Assembly: GCA_934193095.1 (NCBI GenBank)
Contig: CAKPUX010000061.1
Location: forward strand, 1 to 11,210
Source: an uncultured Dialister sp.
GTDB taxonomy: Bacteria; Bacillota; Negativicutes; Veillonellales; Dialisteraceae
Length of the DNA: 11,210 bases
Direction: 5' to 3'
The notes under the pieces were generated by a model. That model worked only from the letters and a program-made list of their open reading frames with translations, was not told where the DNA came from and made no database searches. Made by a program: the position numbers and the translations under genes. Shown here piece after piece: positions 7,250 through 11,210 of this stretch (positions within the stretch are counted from its first letter, which is position 1; the number at the start of each line of letters is the position of its first letter).

Positions 7250-7289
7250 AAAAGCAAATCAGCAGACAGCACGCTGCCGTCTGCTGATT
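7250..7289 (-). terminator. Intra-operon terminator after the iron-type binding protein gene
   Basis: Read on the minus strand, AATCAGCAGAC pairs with GTCTGCTGATT (7289-7279 with 7267-7257), 11 perfect pairs around an 11-base loop, and a T5 run follows at about 7254-7250. It begins nine bases after the lipoprotein stop. It probably lets most transcripts end after the binding protein, with read-through supplying permease and ATPase. Confidence 0.82.
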
Positions 7290-7297
7290 GTAAAAAG

Positions 7298-8461
7298 CTA
7301 CATCAGTTTGCTCAGGAATTCTTCGACCTCAGCGCGATGTTCGAAGATGTACTGCGGATCATCGCCGACCATGATCTTCTTCCATTCAGCGAGCGGCTTG
7401 TCACCCTTAGCGACCGGGATCGAAGTATTGCCGGAGTAGGTCCCCATATCATGCGACCAGCTCTGGAAGCCTTCCTCGGTCAAAAGGAACTGGGTGAAGA
7501 GTTTCGCCGCTGCCGGGTGCTTGGCATCCTTCACAAGCAGCACGTATTCCGGATAGTAGAAGCCACAGAACGGCACCACATTATCCGCTGCTGCTGCTGC
7601 GAGGTTCTTCTTTTCCGCGTAGCGGAGCTTCGAGTAGTTGAGAAGACCGACGCCATTCATATCCTGCCCTTTGACGCCGATGGATTCCGTCATGGACGTA
7701 TCGGAGGAACCCATGACAAGACCATTCGAGAAGGCCATCTTGATCCATTCGTAGCCTGCATTCGGCGTGGTGAGCTCCAGTTTCTTCTTGTACTGCTCTT
7801 CATAGGATTTTGCCAGCTGATCCGCCACTTCCGGCTTCGTCAGCATGGTGAGGAAATTCGCATTGATGCCTTCCTGCATCGGACTCTTGAAGAAGAATTT
7901 GCCCTTCATGGACGGTTCAGTGAGCTGCCAGATATTCGTGATCGGAGCCGCTTTTCCATTTTCGTTGTTGTAGACCAGGACTTTGTTCATATAGGCGAAG
8001 ACGAGCGGTGTCTGGTTCTCCGCCGGGATCTTGTCTTTGAGGTCGGCCGGAATGTAGTTCTGGAGATAACCCTGCGCGACGAGCTCTCCGTATACACGGC
8101 CGGAGTCCTGCGCGATGACCATATCTGCGCCATTCGCATTCGCTTTTGCTTCGGTGGAAATCTTGTCAATCAGCTCGAAGTCTTTCATGTTGCTGGCTTC
8201 CACCTTGATCCCGTATTTCTTTTCAAATGCAGCCCCTGCCTTGGATACGCGGCTGGTGATGGAGTAAACCTTCACCACGCCTTCCTTCTTCGCTGCTTCG
8301 ATGAGATCGGCTTCCTTCTCGCTCTTCACCTGGACGATCTGTGCGCCGGGCTTCGCTGCCGTGCTGCCTGCGTCCTTCTTATCACTGCCGCAACCAGTCA
8401 GCATAGCTAAAGACAGCCCGAGAGCCGCTGCTGCGATCAAGCCTTTCTTCCAAGCTTTCAT
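7298..8461 (-). CDS. Iron(III)-type ABC transporter substrate-binding lipoprotein (FbpA/AfuA-like)
   Basis: This is the first gene of the minus-strand importer, a membrane-anchored binding protein of 387 residues. The N-terminus has KAWKK, a hydrophobic core and lipobox LTGC with the lipidated Cys at 24. The mature part has the FbpA-class layout: an EAAKKEGVVKVYS opening, GADMVIAQDSG, an FKSPM segment, and a C-terminal HPAAAKLFTQFLLTEEGFQSW stretch. The frame stays open to 8572, but AAGGAGG at 8468-8474 fixes the start at ATG 8461 (six-base spacer) or the adjoining ATG 8464; the longer N-terminus would bury the signal peptide. A Tyr-rich patch FYYPEY is at 301-306, but the classical FbpA iron ligands cannot be assigned by eye. 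Phosphonate or another anion is possible instead of iron. Confidence 0.9.
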   Translation of the reverse strand: MKAWKKGLIAAAALGLSLAMLTGCGSDKKDAGSTAAKPGAQIVQVKSEKEADLIEAAKKEGVVKVYSITSRVSKAGAAFEKKYGIKVEASNMKDFELIDKISTEAKANANGADMVIAQDSGRVYGELVAQGYLQNYIPADLKDKIPAENQTPLVFAYMNKVLVYNNENGKAAPITNIWQLTEPSMKGKFFFKSPMQEGINANFLTMLTKPEVADQLAKSYEEQYKKKLELTTPNAGYEWIKMAFSNGLVMGSSDTSMTESIGVKGQDMNGVGLLNYSKLRYAEKKNLAAAAADNVVPFCGFYYPEYVLLVKDAKHPAAAKLFTQFLLTEEGFQSWSHDMGTYSGNTSIPVAKGDKPLAEWKKIMVGDDPQYIFEHRAEVEEFLSKLM

Positions 8462-8484
8462 CATGTTCCTCCTTACAGAAAAAG

Positions 8485-8513
8485 ATCGCCGTGTGCTCAT
8501 AGGCCGCGGCGAT
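8485..8513 (-). promoter_or_regulatory. Leader hairpin of the iron-type binding protein gene
   Basis: ATCGCCG (8485-8491) is complementary to CGGCGAT (8507-8513) with a 15-base loop, just upstream of the ribosome binding site at 8468-8474. It would sit in the 5' leader. No known riboswitch was recognised. Confidence 0.4.
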
Positions 8514-8549
8514 GGGTTTGGCTTCTCTGCCTGTGAGTATGTTTCTTCC

Positions 8550-8568
8550 CTGATTTTACCACAATCAG
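8550..8568 (-). promoter_or_regulatory. Extended -10 promoter overlapped by an inverted repeat
   Basis: Read on the minus strand, TGGTAAAAT (8561-8553) is an extended -10 element without a good -35, giving a leader of about 85 bases to ATG 8461. CTGATT (8550-8555) and AATCAG (8563-8568) form a 6-7-6 inverted repeat directly over it, so a repressor such as a metal regulator could bind there. The sequence does not match a standard Fur box. Confidence 0.45.
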
Positions 8569-8611
8569 ACATCCTTTTCTGCAGGGAATTTACAATTTCT
8601 TTACACGGGAG

Positions 8612-8632
8612 TAGGAACTAGTGACTAGGGAA
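8612..8632. repeat. Period-7 repeat at the edge of the mobile element
   Basis: TAGGAAC, TAGTGAC and TAGGGAA follow one another in a 7-nt register, the third running into the TA-GGGAA end of the element at 8627. The middle unit resembles the reverse complement of the CTAGTCA heptamer repeated at 11032-11052. Confidence 0.45.
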
Positions 8633-8789
8633 ACACTAATTAAATCGTTGTCAGATTTTACTCTTGAATTTTTATGCATAGCAAGGAATAACCTGACGCG
8701 AATAGTGAGCTATTTAAGGAAGGTTATGACGAAGCTATGTATAAAAATTCTTGTAAAATCTGACTCTGCGATTTAATCAGCGTTTCCCT
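8627..8789. mobile_element. TA-flanked palindromic MITE-like element, full copy
   Basis: Arms of about 55 bases (8627-8682 and 8734-8789) are inverted copies, each reading GGGAAACrCTrATTAAATCG, then TCAGATTTTAC, then GAATTTTTATrCATAGC from the outside in. The core continues the fold: ATAACCT (8688-8694) with AGGTTAT (8721-8727), and AATAG (8701-8705) with CTATT (8710-8714) around TGAG. The whole element can thus form one long hairpin. TA dinucleotides flank both ends, as expected for a TA-targeting (Tc1/mariner or IS630-type) element. No transposase or ORF is present, so it would need to be moved in trans. It lies between gdhA's terminator and the iron-type operon promoter. Confidence 0.85.
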
Positions 8790-8821
8790 AGGGACTGCAA
8801 ACCAATTCGAGTATTACGTCA

Positions 8822-8854
8822 AAACGCCGTATCACTACATGTGATACGGCGTTT
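8822..8854. terminator. gdhA terminator
   Basis: AAACGCCGTATCAC (8822-8835) pairs perfectly with GTGATACGGCGTTT (8841-8854) around TACAT. It lies 36 bases past the gdhA stop on the minus strand, with a short T4 run; the other strand is also T-rich. Confidence 0.88.
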
Positions 8855-8890
8855 ATTTATTCCAAGAGAAATCCGCCAAACCCGATTTCC

Positions 8891-10147
8891 TTATCCTAAG
8901 AATCCTCTGGTCTTCTCCGCTTCTACGACGCGGGAGAGGGCGAGCATGTAGGAGGCGAGACGATAGGTCACATGGTATTTCTCCTTCAATGCGTACACAT
9001 CCTCATAGGCCTCACGCATCTTTTGGGCAAGGCGCTCATTGTACTCTTCTTCCGTCCAGTAGTAGCCGGTGCGGTTCTGTACCCATTCGAAATAGGAACC
9101 CACGACGCCGCCGACATTGCTCATGACGTCTGCGAGGACCTCGATCCCCTTCTCTTCGAAGTAGGCATCGGCTTCCTCCGTGGTCGGGCCATTCGCCCCT
9201 TCCAGGATGAGACGAGCTTTCACCTTGCCCATGGTCTTTTCATTCAGCTGGTTCTCCATCGCGGCAACGAAGATGACATCGACGTCCTGCGCGAAAAGTT
9301 CGCTGTCGGGGATCATGACCGCCCCTTCCTCCGTATAGCCTTTGAGCGAGCGGCCATGGCTGTTCGCATAGGTGTACATCGCTTCGATGTCAAGACCACT
9401 GTCCTTGTGCCACGTACCATTGATATCGCCGATGGTGGTGATCTTGACGCCCTTCCTGTGCATGAGGAGAGAGCCGACAGAGCCGACATTGCCAAAGCCC
9501 TGCACGACCATGGTGAGATCCTTCATGTCCTTATGATTCTTTTCGCACCAGGTTTCCAGCGTAAAGAGCAGACCGCGGCCCGTCGCTTCATTTCTGCCGA
9601 GAGAACCGCCTACGGAAAGAGGCTTGCCGGTGACGACACCGGGCTGCCACTTGCCGGAGAGTGCTGTGTATTCATCGGCGATCCACGCCATGATCTGGCC
9701 ATTCGTATTCACATCCGGTGCCGGTACATCCTGATCCGGTCCGATGATGGGATAGATCTTTCTGATATAGCCGCGTGTCAGACGGGCGAGTTCGCGTGTG
9801 GAGAGCTTGTGCGGATCGACCTTGATCCCGCCCTTTGCGCCGCCATAAGGGATATTGCCGATGGCATTCTTGATGGTCATCCACGCGGCGAGGGCTTTGA
9901 CTTCGTTTTCATCGGATGCGGGATGGAAACGGATGCCGCCCTTTGCTGCGCCTCGTGCGGTGGAGTGCTGTACGCGGTAGCCGGAGAAGACTTCGACATG
10001 CCCGTCATCCATCTGTATCGGGATGCTCACAGTGAGCTCGCGCTCCGGATAGCGGACAAATGCGTAGTCGCTCTCCCCGTAGCCAAGCACCTTCGCTGCC
10101 TTGTCGAGGATATGAAGCATGTTTTCATAAGGATTGTAGCTTGCCAT
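8891..10147 (-). CDS. gdhA: Glutamate dehydrogenase, hexameric Glu/Leu/Phe/Val family
   Basis: The enzyme catalyses reversible oxidative deamination of glutamate to 2-oxoglutarate and ammonia in the cytoplasm, linking amino-acid fermentation and nitrogen assimilation. The 418 residues are typical of the small hexameric class. The substrate domain contains GGAKGG with catalytic Lys105 and PDQDVPAPDVNT with catalytic Asp145. The nucleotide domain contains VQGFGNVGS with the Gly-rich turn at 217-222, and Asp241 at the end of the following strand suggests NAD rather than NADP, though this is only a tendency. The frame stays open to 10204, inside the repeat element. ATG at 10147 (MASYNPYENM) is preferred because GGAGG (10153-10157) lies five bases upstream and matches the usual family N-terminus. 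It appears monocistronic, with its own promoter and terminator. Confidence 0.95.
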   Translation of the reverse strand: MASYNPYENMLHILDKAAKVLGYGESDYAFVRYPERELTVSIPIQMDDGHVEVFSGYRVQHSTARGAAKGGIRFHPASDENEVKALAAWMTIKNAIGNIPYGGAKGGIKVDPHKLSTRELARLTRGYIRKIYPIIGPDQDVPAPDVNTNGQIMAWIADEYTALSGKWQPGVVTGKPLSVGGSLGRNEATGRGLLFTLETWCEKNHKDMKDLTMVVQGFGNVGSVGSLLMHRKGVKITTIGDINGTWHKDSGLDIEAMYTYANSHGRSLKGYTEEGAVMIPDSELFAQDVDVIFVAAMENQLNEKTMGKVKARLILEGANGPTTEEADAYFEEKGIEVLADVMSNVGGVVGSYFEWVQNRTGYYWTEEEYNERLAQKMREAYEDVYALKEKYHVTYRLASYMLALSRVVEAEKTRGFLG

Positions 10148-10187
10148 TTTTGCCTCCAAAAGGAAATTGGTACCTCGTGCAGTCTTA

Positions 10188-10243
10188 GGGAAACGCTGAT
10201 CCAATCAGAGTAAAATCTGACAACGATTGAATCCGTGTTTCCC
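10188..10243. mobile_element. Short deletion derivative of the TA-flanked element, in the gdhA leader
   Basis: This 56-base copy begins GGGAAACGCTGAT and ends in GTGTTTCCC, with TA on both sides (10186-10187 and 10244-10245). Its right part, GTAAAATCTGACAACGATT, matches the reverse complement of the left arm of the full copy at 8627-8789. The central 100 or so bases and most of one arm are missing. The ends can pair over about 20 positions with two mismatches. It lies 40 bases upstream of the gdhA ATG and downstream of the predicted gdhA promoter, so it should be transcribed as a leader hairpin. Confidence 0.82.
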
Positions 10244-10270
10244 TAGCCGCACATGAAAATCCATAGCTCT

Positions 10271-10299
10271 ACTATAGCACGTTTTGCGTCCTTTGAGAA
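10271..10299 (-). promoter_or_regulatory. Predicted gdhA promoter
   Basis: Read on the minus strand, TTCTCA (10299-10294) and TATAGT (10276-10271) are 17 bases apart, and the -10 is preceded by TGC, an extended -10. The predicted start at about 10265 gives a leader of roughly 118 bases that includes the element at 10188-10243. Confidence 0.55.
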
Positions 10300-10370
10300 C
10301 ATGGACGCATGCATAAATGAGTATTTAGTATAGATATGTGCTTGGCGTGAGAAAAATTTCATAGGAAATC

Positions 10371-10412
10371 GGTTGAGGGTTCGGGGTTCAAGGTTCAAGG
10401 TTCAGGGTTAGC
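10371..10412. repeat. Period-7 array based on GGTTCAA
   Basis: Six consecutive 7-nt units: GGTTGAG, GGTTCGG, GGTTCAA, GGTTCAA, GGTTCAG, GGTTAGC. The last unit begins the duplicated block A. A shorter version, ending GGTTAAG then GGTTAGC, occurs at 10695-10722 in front of block B. Confidence 0.85.
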
Positions 10413-10538
10413 CCGTGGGGCGTGCCGTCCCATGATTGCGTACGAAAGCTTCGCGCTCTCTAGTTAGGAGTGAGGAGTGAGGAGTGAGGAGTGGTAGTGC
10501 GGCGCATAAAATAATGAAGCGCCGCGGAGTATAAATAG
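10406..10538. repeat. Duplicated intergenic block, copy A
   Basis: This runs from GGTTAGCCC through GGGGCGTGCCG, a GAAAGCT segment, a heptamer array and the hairpin GCGGCGC (10499-10505) with GCGCCGC (10519-10525), to ATAAATAG. The same order of segments recurs at 10716-10823. It contains AGGAGTG four times in tandem (10466-10493), which copy B has only once. Confidence 0.8.
10466..10493. repeat. Perfect AGGAGTG heptamer, four copies
   Basis: AGGAGTG occurs at 10466, 10473, 10480 and 10487 with no interruption. The equivalent position in copy B (10772-10778) has a single AGGAATG. Confidence 0.92.
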
Positions 10539-10560
10539 GGCGATGCCCGAGCTTTGTCTT

Positions 10561-10674
10561 TCCCCTCCTTCCTTTAGAAGGAGGGGCCCCGAAGGGGCGG
10601 AGGTTGGCTTGGGGCTTTTCTCTCCCTCGGCCAACCCCTTGCCCTTCGGGCGTTCCCCTTCCAGAGGAAGGGGA
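10561..10674. repeat. Compound palindrome of three hairpins
   Basis: The left half (10561-10608) and right half (10630-10674) are imperfect inverted copies: TCCCC at the outer ends, a CCCGAAGGG-type block in the middle, and GGTTGGC/GCCAACC at the inner ends. Each half also folds on itself, for example CCCCTCCTTC (10562-10571) with GAAGGAGGGG (10577-10586), and TTCC with GGAA near 10656-10668. It can therefore adopt either one long stem or separate hairpins. It has no coding sense and looks like a REP-type dispersed repeat. Confidence 0.8.
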
Positions 10675-10715
10675 TAGATGAATCTCGGTTTCTGCTTTCA
10701 AACTTCAGGGTTAAG

Positions 10716-10823
10716 GGTTAGCCCTCGGGGCGTGCCGCCCATAAATTGCGGATGAAAGCTCTGCTTGAATTAGGAATGGTGGTGCGGCGCATAAAAATCA
10801 GAAGCGCCGCGGAGTTTTGATAG
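10716..10823. repeat. Duplicated intergenic block, copy B
   Basis: This is the second copy of the block at 10406-10538, in the same orientation: GGTTAGCCC, GGGGCGTGCCG, GAAAGCT, one heptamer, and the hairpin GCGGCGC (10784-10790) with GCGCCGC (10804-10810). It is about 25 bases shorter, mostly because it has one heptamer instead of four. Confidence 0.8.
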
Positions 10824-10954
10824 CGCTTCGCGCGCATCGTCAGAGGGGCGTAGCCCTCAATCTTTATTGCAGAACGTTCATCGACGCGTGTGACGCAACA
10901 CAAGGACATCGTTTTCCCTCGGCGCATACACGCTGATTCCCGCAGTGCAGTAAA

Positions 10955-10980
10955 GATCCCTCGGCTGCGCTCGGGATGAC
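10955..10980. repeat. Common dispersed palindrome (CCCTCGGCTGCGCTCGGG type)
   Basis: ATCCC and GGGAT flank a CGGCTGCGCTCG core followed by GAC. Read on the minus strand it encodes the HPERSRGI peptide often seen as a spurious protein in many genomes. It is a familiar intergenic repeat, not a gene. Confidence 0.6.
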
Positions 10981-10997
10981 GATACGGGAAGGCGGCA

Positions 10998-11067
10998 GTC
11001 TGACATCTCACGTCTGACAGTCTGGCGTCTCCTAGTCACTAGTCACTAGTCACCAACCACCAACAAA
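10998..11067. repeat. Period-7 array including CTAGTCA three times
   Basis: In a 7-nt register the sequence reads GTCTGAC, ATCTCAC, GTCTGAC, AGTCTGG, CGTCTCC, TAGTCAC three times, CAACCAC, CAACAAA. The unit drifts along the array but the period is kept for ten units, up to the terminator stem at 11065. Confidence 0.75.
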
Positions 11068-11097
11068 AAAGGAACCGCTTTCGCGATTCCTTTTTTT
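11065..11097 (-). terminator. Terminator overlapping the stop of the Cys-rich gene
   Basis: AAAAAAGGAA (11065-11074) pairs with TTCCTTTTTT (11087-11096) and CGC (11076-11078) with GCG (11083-11085), with one C-A mismatch, around TTTC. A and T tracts flank both sides, so it can act in both directions. Its outer arm overlaps the stop codon of the minus-strand gene by one base. Confidence 0.8.
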
Positions 11098-11210
11098 ATT
11101 TCTTGAGTCCGCCGTGAAGTTTCATTTTCCTTTCGCGGCAGGCGGGGCAGTCCCCGCCCCCGCCGCAGCATCCACCGCCACCGATGGTAGCGCGGTAGAT
11201 GTGACGGCAG
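11096..11210 (-). CDS. C-terminal end of a small Cys/Gly-rich protein, FeoB-associated-like (partial)
   Basis: The minus strand has an open frame from the window edge to TAA at 11098-11096, giving 37 residues. It begins CRHIYRATIGGGG and continues CCGGGG, DCPAC, then a basic tail RERKMKLHGGLKK. A short hydrophobic helix followed by YR and a Cys/Gly cluster (Cys14, 15, 21 and 24 of the visible part) is the layout of FeoB-associated Cys-rich membrane proteins, small partners next to the ferrous iron transporter FeoB. The membrane helix would lie beyond the edge and cannot be checked. A terminator placed exactly at the stop supports this as a real gene end. Other metal-binding Cys-rich proteins are possible. 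Confidence 0.6.
   Translation of the reverse strand, partial: CRHIYRATIGGGGCCGGGGDCPACRERKMKLHGGLKK

Larger units (their letters stand above)
10300..11064. other. Gene-free repeat-rich intergenic region
   Basis: No credible gene was found on either strand. Two 97-codon open frames on the minus strand (10408-10701 and 10718-11011) lack convincing ribosome binding sites. They share similar C-terminal ends only because both cross copies of the same DNA repeat. The region holds heptamer arrays, a duplicated block, a compound palindrome and a common short palindromic repeat, listed separately. Confidence 0.75.

Noticed and set aside
8550..8568. Fur box at the iron-type operon promoter.
   Set aside because: The inverted repeat has the right size but matches the GATAATGATAATCATTATC consensus poorly, so it is reported only as an unassigned operator candidate.
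8462..8572. N-terminal extension of the iron-type binding protein.
   Set aside because: It would place 37 residues before the lipoprotein signal, while AAGGAGG directly precedes ATG 8464/8461.
10148..10204. N-terminal extension of glutamate dehydrogenase.
   Set aside because: It extends into the repeat element; GGAGG before ATG 10147 and the family-typical N-terminus decide the start.
10371..10412. GGTTCAA repeats resembling a tRNA T-loop.
   Set aside because: There is no acceptor stem, anticodon arm or CCA-adjacent stem around it, and the motif recurs every 7 bases as a simple tandem repeat.
10408..10701. A 97-codon minus-strand frame containing SPSSGRGTPEGQG.
   Set aside because: It runs through the compound palindrome and heptamer arrays, has no ribosome binding site, and encodes a low-complexity peptide of a kind commonly mis-called from intergenic repeats.
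10371..10823. Possible CRISPR array from the regularly spaced repeats.
   Set aside because: Units are 7 nt and contiguous without unique spacers, and no cas genes are present.
10718..11011. A 97-codon minus-strand frame containing HPERSRGIF.
   Set aside because: It is a translation of the common CCCTCGGCTGCGCTCGGG repeat and of block B. Its C-terminal similarity to the neighbouring frame is explained by the DNA duplication.

Overview
The window looks like chromosomal DNA of a moderately GC-rich anaerobe, most likely a Negativicutes-type Firmicute (Dialister, Megasphaera or Acidaminococcus relatives). This is inferred from strong AGGAGG-type ribosome binding sites, lipobox solute-binding proteins, heavy use of C-ending codons, a hexameric-type glutamate dehydrogenase, and intergenic spacers full of short palindromic and tandem repeats. 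The genus cannot be fixed from sequence alone.

Layout. (1) 37-3310, plus strand: a nickel/peptide-type ABC uptake cluster with a lipoprotein binding protein and two short ATPases; no permease lies in the window. A long stem-loop separates the binding protein from the ATPases, and a strong bidirectional terminator ends the cluster. (2) 3373-3875, minus strand: a BrnT/BrnA toxin-antitoxin pair. Its consensus promoter would place the transcript start exactly on the toxin ATG, implying a leaderless message. (3) 4053-8461, minus strand: an iron(III)-type (Fbp/Afu-like) ABC importer with a lipoprotein binding protein, a double-domain permease and an ATPase. An internal terminator and a repeat-filled spacer follow the binding-protein gene. 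(4) 8891-10147, minus strand: glutamate dehydrogenase with its own predicted promoter and terminator. (5) 10300-11095: about 800 bases without a credible gene, made of tandem heptamers, a duplicated repeat block, a compound palindrome and a common small palindromic repeat. (6) 11096-11210, minus strand: the C-terminal end of a small Cys/Gly-rich protein that resembles FeoB-associated proteins.

The coding content is conventional: metal and peptide uptake, a toxin-antitoxin pair and amino-acid catabolism. The less ordinary content is non-coding. A family of TA-flanked palindromic elements sharing the end GGGAAACGCTGATT appears as a full 163-bp copy, a 56-bp deletion derivative inside the predicted gdhA leader, a triple 16-nt fragment inside the iron-type operon, and weaker remnants. 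Independently, many spacers carry repeats of different sequence but the same period of 7 nt. One is present four times in one copy of a duplicated block and once in the other.

Several naive open frames (permease, iron-type binding protein, gdhA) run upstream into non-coding sequence or repeats. Their starts were moved to the first ATG with a good ribosome binding site.
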